From assembly GCF_007679965.1 (NCBI RefSeq), contig NZ_VEHL01000002.1:542235-606234 (forward strand): a stretch of DNA of 64,000 nt, in the 5' to 3' direction. Below, in pieces: positions 9,745-19,325 of the stretch. The DNA comes from Bordetella genomosp. 13. Lineage in GTDB: Bacteria; Pseudomonadota; Gammaproteobacteria; Burkholderiales; Burkholderiaceae_B. The position numbers and the translations under genes were made by a program. The notes under the pieces are model-generated. The model was not told where the DNA came from, did not search any database, and was given only the letters and a program-made list of their open reading frames with translations. Positions within the stretch are counted from its first letter, which is position 1, and each line of letters starts with the position of its first letter.

Positions 9745-12083
9745 TTGGCGTCCTGTTGCGCCATGGCGTTGGCGCGTTCGAAATTGGTTTCCAGCTGCCG
9801 CTTGCCGGCGGCGTACGGCAGCGGCCAGGGCACGTCGCGATAGCCCACGTGCGCAGCCTCGCGCAGCGTCCAGGCGGCGTCGGCCAGGTGCGGGCGCGCC
9901 AGCGCGCACAGGTCGGCGCGGCCCGAGGCGATGATGCCGTTGACGTGGTCGGCCTCGAAGATGGCGCCCACCGCGATGGTGGGGATGCCCGCCTCGTTGC
10001 GCACGCGGTCGGCGAACGGTGTCTGGTACATGCGGCCGTACACCGGCTGCTGGTCGGGGCTGACCTGGCCGGACGAGCAGTCGACCATGTCGGCGCCTGC
10101 CGCCTTGAAGGCGCGGGCGATCTCGACGGCGTCGTCGCCGTCGATGCCGCCCTCGACCCAGTCGTGCGCCGAGATGCGCACGGACATGGGCAGCTGTTCG
10201 GGCCACGCGGCCCGCACGGCCCGGAACACTTCGAGGGGATAGCGCAGGCGGTTGGCCAGGCTGCCGCCGTAGTCGTCGGTGCGCTGGTTGGTGATGGGCG
10301 AGATGAAGCTGGACAGCAGATAGCCGTGCGCGCAGTGCAGTTCCAGCCAGTCGAAGCCGGCGCGCGCGGCGCGGTGCGTGGCGGCGACGAAGTCGTCGCG
10401 CACGCGGTCCATGTCTTCACGCGTCATGGCGCGCGGCGTATCGGAGATGCCGGGCAGGTAGGGCAGGGCCGAGGCCGACAGCAGCGGCCAGTTGCCGTCG
10501 GGCAGCGGGTGGTCCGCCTGCTGCCATCCCAGTTGCGTGGAGCCCTTGCGGCCCGCATGGCCCAGCTGCATGCCGATGCGCGCGGGGCTGTTGCCGTGCA
10601 CGAAGCGCACGATGCGCGCGAAGGCCTCGGCCTGCTCGTCGTTCCACAGGCCGGGGCAGCCCGGCGTGATGCGCGCGTCAGGCGAAGGGCAGGTCATCTC
10701 GACCATGACCAGGCCCGCGCCGCCCAGCGCCCGCGCGCCCAGGTGCACCAGGTGGAATTCGCCGGGCACGCCGTCCCGGCACGAATACATGGCCATGGGC
10801 GACACGACGATGCGGTTGGGCAGGCGCACGCCGCGCGCCTGGTAGGGCGTCAGCATGGGTAGCGGAGGGCGGCCGGTGGCGGGGGCGCCCGCCTGCTCGG
10901 CGATCCAGGCCTCGTACCCCTGCAGCCATTGCGCGTCGCGCAGGCGCAGGTTTTCGTGCGAGATGCGCTGCGAACGGGTCAGCAGCGAATAGGCGAACTG
11001 CTCGGGCGACAGGCCGGCATAGCGCTGCACGTTCTCGAACCATTCGGTGGAATTGCGCGCGGCGTTCTGGATCTTCAGCACCTCGACGCTGCGCACGTCT
11101 TCGTAGTGCTGCAGGCCCGCGGACAGGCCTTGCGCGCCTTGCAGGCAGCGCGCCAGCTCGATGGCGTCTTCCAGCGCCAGCTTGGTGCCCGAGCCGATGG
11201 AGAAGTGCGCCGTATGCGCGGCGTCGCCCATCAGCACCACCGGCACGCGGCGCTGGCCGCGGTCGGTGTCCAGGGTGTTCCAGTGCACCCACGTGTTGCA
11301 GATGACGCGCGGGAAGCGGATCCAGATGGCCGAGCCGCGCAGGTGCGCCGCGTTGCTCATCAGGCGGTGGCCGTCGAGCCATGGCGCGAACAGCTTCTCG
11401 CAGTAGGCGATGCCGTCTTCCTGGCTCATGGACTCGATGCCGCTGGCCTGCCAGGTTTCTTCCGGGGTCTCGACGATGAAGGTCGACAGCCCGTCCTCGA
11501 AGCGATAGGCGTGCGCCTGGAACCAGCCGTGCTCGGTCTGCACGAAGGCGAAGGTGAAGGCGTCGAAGGTCTTGGTGGTGCCCAGCCACACGAAGCGGCA
11601 GCGGCGCTGGTCGATGTCGGGCTTGAAGGTCTCGGCGTAGCGCGTGCGCACCAGGCTGTTCAGGCCGTCGGAGGCGACCACCAGGTCGGCGTCGTACTGG
11701 CGGGCCAGCGCCTGGTCGTCCTGCGCGTAGGTCTCGAACACCAATTGCACGCCGACCTCTTCGCAACGCGCCTGCAGGATGTTCAGCAGGTGCTTGCGGC
11801 CGATGCCGATGAAGCCGTGGCCGCTGGTGCGGATGCTGCGGCCCTTGAAATGAATGTCGATGTCGTCCCAGTGGTTGAAGGCGTCGCCGATGGTGCGCGC
11901 CGAGACGGGATCGGCCTGCCGCAGGTTTTCCATGGTGGCGTCGGAGAACACGACGCCCCAGCCGAAGGTGTCGTAGGGGCGGTTGCGCTCGACCACGACC
12001 ACGTCGTTGGCGGGATCCTGCAACTTCATCAGCAGCCCGAAATACAGGCCGGCGGGACCGCCGCCCAGGCAGACGATTTTCAT
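9741..12083 (-). CDS. abmA: 2-aminobenzoyl-CoA monooxygenase/reductase (salicylyl-CoA 5-hydroxylase type) fusion
   Basis: A 780-residue natural fusion of two flavoenzymes. The N-terminal half is an FAD-dependent aromatic hydroxylase, with [16 protein letters not shown] at residues 5-20 and [20 protein letters not shown] near residue 285. The C-terminal half, from about residue 415 ([20 protein letters not shown]), is an old-yellow-enzyme-type FMN oxidoreductase with [10 protein letters not shown] and [14 protein letters not shown]. This architecture is that of 2-aminobenzoyl-CoA monooxygenase/reductase of Azoarcus evansii and of salicylyl-CoA 5-hydroxylases. The former hydroxylates the ring at C5 and dearomatises it by reduction. 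It is the first gene of the operon, with GGAG eight bases before the ATG. The accompanying RidA, hydratase and dehydrogenase genes favour 2-aminobenzoate over salicylate. Confidence 0.9.
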   Translation of the reverse strand: MKIVCLGGGPAGLYFGLLMKLQDPANDVVVVERNRPYDTFGWGVVFSDATMENLRQADPVSARTIGDAFNHWDDIDIHFKGRSIRTSGHGFIGIGRKHLLNILQARCEEVGVQLVFETYAQDDQALARQYDADLVVASDGLNSLVRTRYAETFKPDIDQRRCRFVWLGTTKTFDAFTFAFVQTEHGWFQAHAYRFEDGLSTFIVETPEETWQASGIESMSQEDGIAYCEKLFAPWLDGHRLMSNAAHLRGSAIWIRFPRVICNTWVHWNTLDTDRGQRRVPVVLMGDAAHTAHFSIGSGTKLALEDAIELARCLQGAQGLSAGLQHYEDVRSVEVLKIQNAARNSTEWFENVQRYAGLSPEQFAYSLLTRSQRISHENLRLRDAQWLQGYEAWIAEQAGAPATGRPPLPMLTPYQARGVRLPNRIVVSPMAMYSCRDGVPGEFHLVHLGARALGGAGLVMVEMTCPSPDARITPGCPGLWNDEQAEAFARIVRFVHGNSPARIGMQLGHAGRKGSTQLGWQQADHPLPDGNWPLLSASALPYLPGISDTPRAMTREDMDRVRDDFVAATHRAARAGFDWLELHCAHGYLLSSFISPITNQRTDDYGGSLANRLRYPLEVFRAVRAAWPEQLPMSVRISAHDWVEGGIDGDDAVEIARAFKAAGADMVDCSSGQVSPDQQPVYGRMYQTPFADRVRNEAGIPTIAVGAIFEADHVNGIIASGRADLCALARPHLADAAWTLREAAHVGYRDVPWPLPYAAGKRQLETNFERANAMAQQDAK

Positions 12084-12140
12084 GACGTGCGCTCCGTGGA
12101 GTCCTGCGGGACCAGGCGCCCGGCAATGGACAGTACATGC

Positions 12141-12168
12141 TTATATATTTTAGGCTTGAAATATATAA
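12141..12168. promoter_or_regulatory. Perfect 10-bp inverted repeat, candidate operator of the abm operon
   Basis: TTATATATTT (12141-12150) and AAATATATAA (12159-12168) are exact inverted copies separated by TAGGCTTG. The AT-rich palindrome lies about 60 bases upstream of abmA in the divergent region shared with the ACR3-like transporter gene, and stands out in GC-rich surroundings. On the minus strand TTGCGT lies just before it and AAATAT within it at 17-base spacing, so it could overlap the promoter. Size and symmetry suit a dimeric repressor of the MarR or TetR type. No such regulator is encoded in the window. Confidence 0.6.
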
Positions 12169-12382
12169 CGCAAGCGCGGTGCGGTGCAATACGGAGTTCT
12201 ACGTCAGGGAAATCCCGAGGATCGAATAGGACGGCGCGAAGCTGCCGGTGCGGCCTGTGTTCCGTACCATCCTGCTTCGGAGCCTCCGCCATGGCGGCGC
12301 AGGATTGTGGTGTACTTCCTTGCCCTCGCGGCGCGCCGGTCCGGCATGCACGCTCCTCTTTCAACTGTTTTTTCAGGTACCC

Positions 12383-13351
12383 GTGTCGCTTCCCCACGTG
12401 CGCGAACTGCTCGAAGCCCGGCAGGTCTCCCTCTATTTCATGGCCGTGCTGGCCGCCGCGGCGCTGGCCTGGCAGGCGCCCGGCACGGCCACGCTGGCGC
12501 CCGCCATCGATCCGCTGCTGGGCGTCATGCTGTTCGTCACGTTCCTGCAGGTGCCACTGACGGCGCTGCGCCAGGCATTGGCGAACCCGCGCTTCCTGGG
12601 CGCGCTGCTTACCGCGAACTTCGTGCTGGCGCCGGCCCTGGTCTGGGTGCTGCTGCCGTGGATGCCGGACGATCCGCTGCTGCGCGTCGGGGTCCTGCTG
12701 GTGCTTCTGACGCCCTGCATCGATTATGTCGTCACCTTCGCGCACCTGGGGCGGGCCGATGCCCGGCCGCTGCTGGCAGCCACCCCGGTGCTGCTGGCCA
12801 TGCAGATGCTGCTGCTGCCGTTGTACCTGAACCTGTTCCTGGGCAAGGCGGGCGCGGGCCTGGTGCACTGGGGACCCTTCCTGCACGCCTTCCTGTATCT
12901 CATCGTCATTCCGCTGGCATTGGCCGCCGCGTGCCAGGCCTGGTCGGCGCGCGGCGGCGCGGGCCGCGCCGTCGTGGCGGCACTGGGCCTGCTGCCGGTG
13001 CCGGCCACGGCTGCGGTGCTGTTCGTGGTGGTGGCCGCCGTCACGCCGCAGCTGGGCAGGGCGTCGGGCGCGGCGTGGGCCGTGGTGCCGCTGTATGTCG
13101 TCTATGCCGTCGTGGCGCCCGGCCTGGGATGGCTTTGCGCGCGCATGTGGCGCCTGCCCGCCGACCAGGGGCGCGCCGTCGCGTTCAGCAGCGCCACGCG
13201 CAATTCGTTGGTGGTATTGCCGCTGGGCCTGGCCATTCCGGGCGCGGTGCCCTGGGTGCCCGCCGTCATCGTCGCGCAGACGTTGGTCGAGCTGGTCGGC
13301 GAGCTGGCCTATGTGAAGCTCATGCCACGGTTGGGCAGTCGGGGGACGTAG
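12383..13351 (+). CDS. ACR3-like / bile acid:sodium symporter-family membrane transporter
   Basis: About 322 residues with some ten hydrophobic helices and hardly any soluble domain. The order and motifs resemble the ACR3/SBF fold: PLLGVMLFVTFLQVPL in the first third, LLTPCIDYVVTFAHLG where ACR3 proteins carry their APC motif with the functional cysteine, and AVAFSSATRNSLVVLPLGLA before the last helices. ACR3 proteins export arsenite. Distant homologues handle other anions, and no arsenic genes are nearby. The GTG at 12383 has AGG five bases upstream. An ATG at 12440 inside the first helix is a weaker alternative. It diverges from the abm operon and could be co-controlled with it. Confidence 0.75.
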   Translation: MSLPHVRELLEARQVSLYFMAVLAAAALAWQAPGTATLAPAIDPLLGVMLFVTFLQVPLTALRQALANPRFLGALLTANFVLAPALVWVLLPWMPDDPLLRVGVLLVLLTPCIDYVVTFAHLGRADARPLLAATPVLLAMQMLLLPLYLNLFLGKAGAGLVHWGPFLHAFLYLIVIPLALAAACQAWSARGGAGRAVVAALGLLPVPATAAVLFVVVAAVTPQLGRASGAAWAVVPLYVVYAVVAPGLGWLCARMWRLPADQGRAVAFSSATRNSLVVLPLGLAIPGAVPWVPAVIVAQTLVELVGELAYVKLMPRLGSRGT

Positions 13352-13493
13352 CGGGGCGCGCCATCCAGCACCGCAACAAGCACGACGCTGTCAGCGCGGC
13401 ACTATCCCCGTGCGGCACCAAGCACGATGCCATTCCGTGCGACGCATCATCGGCGGAGCCCCCTCCCACAGGGAGATCGGATCCGCGCCGGAC

Positions 13494-15125
13494 TCAGCGG
13501 ATGACGATCTCGCCGTTTTCCAGGCCGGCGCGGCCGCCGATCTGGTCTTCGATGAATTCCATGCGGCGGTTGGCGATGTACAGCTTCACGCCGCCATAGA
13601 AGCGCTTCTTGGCCGTGATCGTGGCCGTCTGCAGCGGCAGCAGGTCGCGATTGAGCTGCTCTTCGCGGGCCTGCAGGTCGGTCAGTCCGGCCAGTACCTG
13701 GTGCAGCGTGTTGGCGGCGCGGTCGCCCACGCCGTTCACGTTCTTGTGCGGATTGGCCTTCAGGAACAGCACCAGCTTTTCCAGCTTGTCTTTCTTGTCA
13801 TCCAGGTCGCGCCGTTCGTCGGCCAGCGCGGCACGCTTGGCCGTGGCGTGCGGATCCAGGCCCACGCGCACTTCGGTGGGCGAGGCGGCCATCGAGCCCA
13901 GCGTGCCCGATTGCACCGATTTCAAGGCCTGGACCTGGCCGCCCGTGACGGTGCCCTGCTGCGAGCCCGGCGGGCCCACCAGCACGCTTTCCCCGGCGCT
14001 GATGGTGCATTGGCGCACCTCGCGTTCGACGGCCACGTTCTTGCCGGCGCTGACCTCGGCATTGGACAGGAAGCGCGCCTTGACCGTGCCGCCACAGCTG
14101 ATGTGGGCCTGGCGGCTGTTGCCGCGGTTGTCGCGTGCGAAGGCGTCGGCCATGCCGACGATGCCACCGTTGACGGTGATGTTGCCGCCTGCATGCACGT
14201 GGGCGGCCTCGATGGTGCCGTTGACCACCACGTCGCCGGTGACGCGCACCAGCATGCCCATGGTGATGTCGCCCTTCACGCGCAGCGTGCCGTCGAATTC
14301 GATGTTGCCCGAGGTCAGGTCGACGGCGTCGACCTCGACCAGCGAGTTCACCTGCACGCCTTGCGCCACCACCATCGGCACGCCGGCGATGGCGGCCAGC
14401 AGCAGATCGGGATCGTCCGGATCGGTCTCGACGCCCGTCAGGTTGGGCGCGAAGGGCACGTCGGGCAGGGGCGGGGGCTCGATGGGACGGCCCAGCACGT
14501 TGTGGCCGGGCTCGCCCGGCGTGCTCGGGATGCGGCGCATCAGCGGCTCGCCGGGCACGACCAGGGTGAGATTGCCCATTTCGCGATAGTCGATGATCGC
14601 GTCTTCGTCGTCCTCGCGCTGGCGCACCGTCAGCGATTCGAGCAGGCTTTCGAAATGGCCCTGGCGTCCAGGCACCGGGTATTTGCCTTCGGCGATGACG
14701 ACGTTCTCGCATTCGCCCTGGGCGATGAGATCGCGCAGCGTGAGGTCGAGAATGCCCGCGATGATGCCGCTGGCCTTCAGGGCGTTGCGCACGTCGTCTT
14801 CGGTGACGGGGTTGCCCCCGCGGGGCGGCTTCAGGGTCAGCAGCGCCGACATCAGGTCCGGCGTCACGTCCAGCTCGAACGAACCATGGACGATGATGGC
14901 GCCGATGGCCAGGCGCACCGCGCCGTCGGCGTCATGGCAGGCGTTCAGGAACGAGGCGACCAGTTCCTCGTCCAGCACTTCCAGGCCCCAGCCCTGCGCC
15001 TGGACCGCGGCGGCCAGCGCCTGGCGCGTGGGCGGCACCGGGTTGTCACCGTCCGGCTGGTAGATGGCGGACAAGACTTGGGAAGCCTCGTCAACGACCA
15101 GCTGAATCGGATTTTCGGCGGGCAT
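13494..15125 (-). CDS. FapA-like DUF342 domain protein
   Basis: A 543-residue cytoplasmic protein of the DUF342/FapA family. The N-terminal third contains a domain of mixed helices and strands. The centre (about residues 270-400) is a beta-helix-like run of V/I-x-G-D/N turns (GNIEFDGTLRVKGDITMG, VTGDVVVNGTIEAAHV) typical of this family. A charged helical stretch follows (AALADERRDLDDKKDKLEKL), which is probably coiled coil. FapA homologues affect polar localisation of flagellar proteins in Vibrio and Shewanella, but no flagellar genes are visible here, so its role is open. The 255 bases upstream hold a small CCTCTA/TAGAGG palindrome (15186-15201) in an AT-rich stretch that probably contains the promoter. 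Confidence 0.85.
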   Translation of the reverse strand: MPAENPIQLVVDEASQVLSAIYQPDGDNPVPPTRQALAAAVQAQGWGLEVLDEELVASFLNACHDADGAVRLAIGAIIVHGSFELDVTPDLMSALLTLKPPRGGNPVTEDDVRNALKASGIIAGILDLTLRDLIAQGECENVVIAEGKYPVPGRQGHFESLLESLTVRQREDDEDAIIDYREMGNLTLVVPGEPLMRRIPSTPGEPGHNVLGRPIEPPPLPDVPFAPNLTGVETDPDDPDLLLAAIAGVPMVVAQGVQVNSLVEVDAVDLTSGNIEFDGTLRVKGDITMGMLVRVTGDVVVNGTIEAAHVHAGGNITVNGGIVGMADAFARDNRGNSRQAHISCGGTVKARFLSNAEVSAGKNVAVEREVRQCTISAGESVLVGPPGSQQGTVTGGQVQALKSVQSGTLGSMAASPTEVRVGLDPHATAKRAALADERRDLDDKKDKLEKLVLFLKANPHKNVNGVGDRAANTLHQVLAGLTDLQAREEQLNRDLLPLQTATITAKKRFYGGVKLYIANRRMEFIEDQIGGRAGLENGEIVIR

Positions 15126-15337
15126 GGAAGTCCTTTCTTTCAGGGAACGGATGCGTCCGGCTCATGCGCGGGCAGGGGCGCACAGCCTCTATCGGTAGAG
15201 GTAATAAATAGAAATATCAAGACATATTACGCGAAGATCGGTGTCGCGGGATAGCGAGGATGCGGGAAAATGTCCCCTATCTTGCTGATTTCACTGAAAA
15301 AACGAGCAAAACAGCCGTAACAGGGGCCATGCATCCC

Positions 15338-15362
15338 GGAACGTCCACGAGTCGGACGTTCC
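15338..15362. terminator. 9-bp perfect hairpin downstream of hemL
   Basis: GGAACGTCC and GGACGTTCC flank a seven-base loop, 19 bases after the hemL stop on the minus strand. There is no T tract after the stem on that strand, so it may act as an RNA-stabilising or weak terminator hairpin, or be a protein-binding palindrome. Confidence 0.45.
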
Positions 15363-15380
15363 CAGGGGCTGCATTGGCGG

Positions 15381-16664
15381 TCAGCGGGTCATGGCCGCGA
15401 ATGCCAGTTCCGCCGCATCCAGGGTGGCCTGGAGCACGGCGTCGTCGTGCGTGGCGGAGACGAAGCCGGCCTCGAACGCGGAAGGTGCGAAGTGTACGCC
15501 CGCTTCCAGCATCAAGTGGAAAAATTGTTTGAACGCCGCCGCGTCGCAATCCGAGACTTCGGCGAACGATGCCGGCACGTTGGCGCCGAAATAGATGCCG
15601 AACATGCCGCCGATGGCATCGGCAGAGAACGCCAGGCCCGCCGCCCGGCCACGCGCCTGCAGGCCTTCGGCCAGCTTGCGCGTCTGGTCGGACAGGTGCT
15701 CGTAGAAGCCGGGCTGGCCGATCAGGCGCAGCGTGGCCAGGCCCGCGGCCACGGCCACCGGGTTGCCCGACAAAGTGCCCGCCTGATAGACACCGCCCAA
15801 CGGCGCGATGTGCTTCATCAGGTCGGCGCTGCCGCCGAATGCGCCCACGGGCATGCCGCCGCCGATCACCTTGGCCAGCGTCGTCAGGTCGGGCCGCACG
15901 CCCGTCAGGCCCTGCACGCCCTGCGGGCCCACCCGGAAACCGGTCATCACCTCGTCAAAGATCAGCACCGCGCCGTGGCGCGTGCACAGCTCGCGCAGGC
16001 CTTCCAGGAAGCCGGCGGCGGGCTTGATCAGGTTCATGTTGCCGGCCACGGGTTCCACGATCACGCAGGCGATGTCCGCGCCGTGCTCGTCGAACGCCGT
16101 GTGCACGGCCTGCAGGTTGTTGTATTCCAGGGTGAGCGTGTGGGCCACGAACTCGGGCGGCACGCCGGCCGAGCTGGGATTGCCCAACGTCAGCAGTCCC
16201 GAGCCCGCCTTGACCAGCAGGCTGTCCGAGTGGCCGTGGTAGCAGCCCTCGAACTTGACGATCTTGGCGCGCCCCGTGGCGCCGCGCGCCAGGCGGATGG
16301 CCGTCATGGTGGCTTCCGTGCCCGAGCTGACCAGGCGCACCTGCTCCAGCGAGGGCAGGCGGTCGATCAGCAGTTCGGCCAGTTCCACTTCGGCTTCGGT
16401 GGGCGCGCCGAACGACAGGCCGTGGACGGCGGCGTCCTGCACGGCCTTGACCACCTCGGGGTGGGCATGGCCCAGGATGGCCGGGCCCCACGAGCCGACG
16501 TAGTCGATGTAGCGGGTGCCGTCCGCATCCCACACGTAGGGGCCCTGGGCGCGCGCGATGAAGCGCGGCGTGCCGCCCACCGACCGGAAGGCGCGTACGG
16601 GGGAGTTGACGCCGCCCGGGATGCTCAGGCAGGCGCGTTCGAAGAGTTCGGCGTTACGGGACAT
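15381..16664 (-). CDS. hemL: Glutamate-1-semialdehyde 2,1-aminomutase
   Basis: A 427-residue PLP enzyme that converts glutamate-1-semialdehyde to 5-aminolevulinate, the committed C5-route precursor of haem. It starts [10 protein letters not shown] and shows [11 protein letters not shown], the cofactor segment [25 protein letters not shown], the aspartate motif [12 protein letters not shown], and the PLP lysine in [18 protein letters not shown] near residue 265. Length and order match bacterial HemL throughout. It is followed upstream on the same strand by thiE at a distance of 26 bases, so the two may be co-transcribed. Confidence 0.97.
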   Translation of the reverse strand: MSRNAELFERACLSIPGGVNSPVRAFRSVGGTPRFIARAQGPYVWDADGTRYIDYVGSWGPAILGHAHPEVVKAVQDAAVHGLSFGAPTEAEVELAELLIDRLPSLEQVRLVSSGTEATMTAIRLARGATGRAKIVKFEGCYHGHSDSLLVKAGSGLLTLGNPSSAGVPPEFVAHTLTLEYNNLQAVHTAFDEHGADIACVIVEPVAGNMNLIKPAAGFLEGLRELCTRHGAVLIFDEVMTGFRVGPQGVQGLTGVRPDLTTLAKVIGGGMPVGAFGGSADLMKHIAPLGGVYQAGTLSGNPVAVAAGLATLRLIGQPGFYEHLSDQTRKLAEGLQARGRAAGLAFSADAIGGMFGIYFGANVPASFAEVSDCDAAAFKQFFHLMLEAGVHFAPSAFEAGFVSATHDDAVLQATLDAAELAFAAMTR

Positions 16665-16690
16665 GGCACGGACTTGTCGTTGGTGCCGCC

Positions 16691-17347
16691 TCAGGGGCGG
16701 GCGGGATTGGCGTAGGGCGCCGCGCAGGCGCGCGCGGCGGCCCCGATGTCGGGGGCCTCGAAGAGGCCGGTGATGACGGCGATGGCGTCGGCGCCGGCCT
16801 GGACCGCCAGCAGGGCGTTGTCCGGCGTGATGCCGCCGATGGCCACGACCGCGGGCCGCGGCCGGGCCTGCTGCTCGGCCAGTTCGCGCGCCTGGCCCAG
16901 CAGCGCCAGCGGCGCATGGGCCGCCTGGGGCTTGGTGGGCGAGGGGAACACCGCGCCGAAGGCGATGTAGTCGGCGCCGGCGTCGATCTGGCGCCGGGCG
17001 CGCTCCAGTTCGTTGTAGCAGGACGCGCCGATGATGAGATCGGGCGCCTGCCTGCGCGCCTCGGCCAGGTCGCCGTCATCGCGGCCCAGGTGTACGCCGT
17101 CTGCTCCCACTTCGAGCGCGAGGCGCCAGTGGTCGTTGATCATCAGCACCACGCCCAGTTCGCGGCACAGTGGCGCCAGCGCGCGCGCCTGGGCCGTGCG
17201 CACGGCGTCGGGCACGTCCTTGCGACGCAGTTGCAGCGTGCGCATGCCGCCGGCGGCGGCCTGCTGCACGGCCTTCAGCAGGCGGTCGGTATCGTCCCAC
17301 TCGGGGGTGACGCCATACAGGCCGCGGGGAAATCGCAGAGCGGTCAT
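16691..17347 (-). CDS. thiE: Thiamine-phosphate synthase
   Basis: A 218-residue TIM-barrel enzyme that joins HMP diphosphate and thiazole phosphate to thiamine phosphate. Seen: [15 protein letters not shown] at the N-terminus, [11 protein letters not shown] (diphosphate-binding strand), [20 protein letters not shown], and the phosphate loop AIGGITPDN. In most homologues the second motif is NDR rather than NDH, a small deviation. No TPP riboswitch could be recognised upstream. It lies between hemL and the ThiD homologue, all on the minus strand. Confidence 0.93.
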   Translation of the reverse strand: MTALRFPRGLYGVTPEWDDTDRLLKAVQQAAAGGMRTLQLRRKDVPDAVRTAQARALAPLCRELGVVLMINDHWRLALEVGADGVHLGRDDGDLAEARRQAPDLIIGASCYNELERARRQIDAGADYIAFGAVFPSPTKPQAAHAPLALLGQARELAEQQARPRPAVVAIGGITPDNALLAVQAGADAIAVITGLFEAPDIGAAARACAAPYANPARP

Positions 17348-17450
17348 GGAAATGCCTTCAGTCGAATGGCCGGGCCGGGGCGGTTCGGATCCGCCGGGAT
17401 GCCTACGTGCTTCGCATCCCGGTGCGCGCCCGTGGGCCGGCCCGGCGGGC

Positions 17451-18338
17451 TCATTGCTTGCGGCCCACCGGCGTGCCGTCCACCGGAGCGCCGGCCGCCG
17501 TACCGACAGCCGACGGAGCGCCAGCCGCCGGATTGCCCGCCAGGCGATTCGGGATGCGCCTTCCCATGCCGGGCAGGAAGCTGCCGGCCAGGGTCTGGTC
17601 GGCGTGGATCAGCGCGAGTTCGACGGCGCGCGCCATCGGCAGGCCCTGTGCCAGGAAGGCGGCGGCGGCCGTGGCGGCCACGCCGCCGGTGTCGGCATTG
17701 CGGTCGGGCGGCGCCTGCCAGGGCCACGAGGCGGTCTCGCCCTCGGGGCCGATCAGCGTGTTGGCATGGTGGCCCGGGCGCAGCGGCGCGCCCAGCACCA
17801 GCGCCCATTGCGCGCCACCCGCCAGCAGGGCATGCGCGGCGCTGGGCGCGCCGGAGGTGTCGATGCTGCCGTCGGACTGCCAGTGGGCAAGGCGCATGTG
17901 CTCGACCACCACCAGGTTGGCCTGCGGCAGCAGCAGCTCGAGGGTGGCCGACAGCAGGTCGTCGGCATCGTCCTGCGCGGCGGCGTCCTCGGGCAGCGGG
18001 CCGCGCGGGCCCAGGTGCAGCACCAGCGGCACCTGGCTGTAGTCGGCGGCGATCTGGGCCGCCACGCTGGCCGATTCGGTGGAATACAGGCCGCCCACCT
18101 TGATGGCCTGGACGGGCATGTCTTCCAGCAGACAGCGCGCCTGGTCGTCGAGCAGGTCGGCCGAGACGGGATGGATTTCCTCGATGCCGGCGGTGTCCTG
18201 GACGGTGAGCGCCGTGGCGGCCGCCAGCCCATGGCAGTTCAAACGGGCGCAGGTGACGGCGTCGGCGGGCAGGCCATCGGTGCCGGACGGATCGACCGGG
18301 CTCATGAGAAGCACGAGGGGAGGAAGGACGGAGGCCAC
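17451..18338 (-). CDS. Degenerate ThiD-like phosphomethylpyrimidine kinase homologue
   Basis: About 295 residues with the ThiD fold but eroded motifs. DPSGTDGLPADAVT replaces DPSGGAGIQADLKT, and ALTVQDTAGIEEIHP is well kept. Where ThiD carries the GTGC anion hole with its catalytic cysteine, the sequence reads DTGGVAATAAAAF with no cysteine. The central DPV and TPN regions are also unlike ThiD. It may have a changed substrate, a regulatory role, or be inactive. Start choice: the GTG at 18338 (MASVLPPLVLLMSPVD) includes the first beta-strand. The ATG at 18305 would remove it. Neither has a good ribosome site. The C-terminal 30 residues are a low-complexity Ala/Gly/Pro tail. Context next to thiE supports a thiamine link. 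Confidence 0.75.
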   Translation of the reverse strand: MASVLPPLVLLMSPVDPSGTDGLPADAVTCARLNCHGLAAATALTVQDTAGIEEIHPVSADLLDDQARCLLEDMPVQAIKVGGLYSTESASVAAQIAADYSQVPLVLHLGPRGPLPEDAAAQDDADDLLSATLELLLPQANLVVVEHMRLAHWQSDGSIDTSGAPSAAHALLAGGAQWALVLGAPLRPGHHANTLIGPEGETASWPWQAPPDRNADTGGVAATAAAAFLAQGLPMARAVELALIHADQTLAGSFLPGMGRRIPNRLAGNPAAGAPSAVGTAAGAPVDGTPVGRKQ

Positions 18339-18373
18339 TGGCACGGGAATAAGCGCGATACGGACTGGGCTGG

Positions 18374-18395
18374 CCGGTCCCGTGACCGGGTTTTT
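18374..18395 (+). terminator. Terminator-like hairpin ahead of the rubredoxin gene
   Basis: CCGGTC and GACCGG form a six-pair stem with a CCGT loop, followed by GTTTTT on the plus strand. No plus-strand gene lies just upstream, so if functional it would be a leader or attenuation structure before the rubredoxin gene, or a block on antisense transcription from the thiD region. A further ATTGGG/CCCAAT inverted pair lies at about 18408-18433 near the likely promoter. Confidence 0.4.
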
Positions 18396-18504
18396 CGGGC
18401 AGCCCCTATTGGGTTTTCGGTAAGATGTCCCAATTCTAATGGATGCGTCGCGCCACCGGTCCGAAGGGCGGATCGGGGGCGGCGGCGCCGAGCACGAGAG
18501 AACC

Positions 18505-18669
18505 ATGCGTACCTGGATGTGTCTGATTTGCGGTTGGGTCTACGACGAAGAGGCTGGCTTGCCGGAAGAGGGCATCGCGCCGGGAACCAAGTGGGAGGAC
18601 GTCCCTCCCAATTGGGTCTGTCCTGAATGCGGCGCACGCAAGGAAGATTTCGAACTGATGGAAATCTGA
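18505..18669 (+). CDS. Rubredoxin
   Basis: A 54-residue one-iron electron carrier. The four cysteine ligands are in CLICGWVYDEEAG and WVCPECGARK, and the spacing matches standard rubredoxins. The sequence ends FELMEI. It passes single electrons in the cytoplasm, for example to alkane hydroxylases or in oxidative-stress defence, but no partner enzyme is adjacent. The ATG at 18505 has AGAGAA a few bases upstream. It is 56 bases ahead of yqgE and probably in the same transcript. Confidence 0.96.
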   Translation: MRTWMCLICGWVYDEEAGLPEEGIAPGTKWEDVPPNWVCPECGARKEDFELMEI

Positions 18670-18725
18670 CGGCCCCACGTCCGTCGGATCCAATACAACG
18701 GCAAACCGCATCAACGAGGGCCGTC

Positions 18726-19325
18726 ATGACCGATACGCAGCATTCCGACGGGGACCGCAAGGGCGCCGAGTCCGGCGCCGACTTTTCCAACCAATTCCTC
18801 ATGGCCATGCCCGGCATGGTCGAGGGCAGCCTGGCCGGCACGGTCATCTACGTCTGCGAGCACACGCCGCGCGGCGCGCTGGGCCTGGTCATCAACCGCC
18901 CTACCGACCTGACGCTGGGTACGCTGTTCGAACGCATCGATCTCAAGCTGGAAATCGCGCCCGCCAAGGATGACATCGTCTTCTTCGGCGGCCCCGTGCA
19001 GACCGACCGCGGCTTCGTGCTGCACGCGCCGGCCGGCGACTACACCTCCAGCATCCGGCTGGGCGAGCTCGCCCTGACCACCTCGCGCGACGTGCTGCAG
19101 GCCGTGGCCGACGGCAACGGACCGGCGCGCCTGCTGGTCACGCTGGGCTACGCCGGTTGGGGCGCGGGCCAGCTCGAGCGCGAGATGACCCAGAACGCCT
19201 GGCTCAGCGTCGATGCCGATCCGCGCATCATCTTCGACGTGCCGCCCGACGACCGCTATCCGGCCGCGCTGAAGCTGCTGGGCATCGATCCCGTCATGCT
19301 GGCCGGCGACGCGGGTCATGCCTGA
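18726..19325 (+). CDS. yqgE: YqgE/AlgH family protein
   Basis: A 199-residue protein with the complete YqgE/AlgH domain: SNQFLMAMPGMVEGSLAGTV near the start, VCEHTPRGALGLVINRP, FFGGPVQTDRGFVLH, and LGYAGWGAGQLEREM. The molecular function of the family is not settled. It is nearly always next to ruvX, as here. The start at 18726 (MTDTQHSD) is chosen over an in-frame extension into the rubredoxin gene. Its stop overlaps the ruvX ATG by eight bases. Confidence 0.93.
   Translation: MTDTQHSDGDRKGAESGADFSNQFLMAMPGMVEGSLAGTVIYVCEHTPRGALGLVINRPTDLTLGTLFERIDLKLEIAPAKDDIVFFGGPVQTDRGFVLHAPAGDYTSSIRLGELALTTSRDVLQAVADGNGPARLLVTLGYAGWGAGQLEREMTQNAWLSVDADPRIIFDVPPDDRYPAALKLLGIDPVMLAGDAGHA

Noticed and set aside
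13352..13493. Gap between the ACR3-like gene and the FapA-like gene
   Set aside because: No gene, clear terminator or regulatory signal could be supported.
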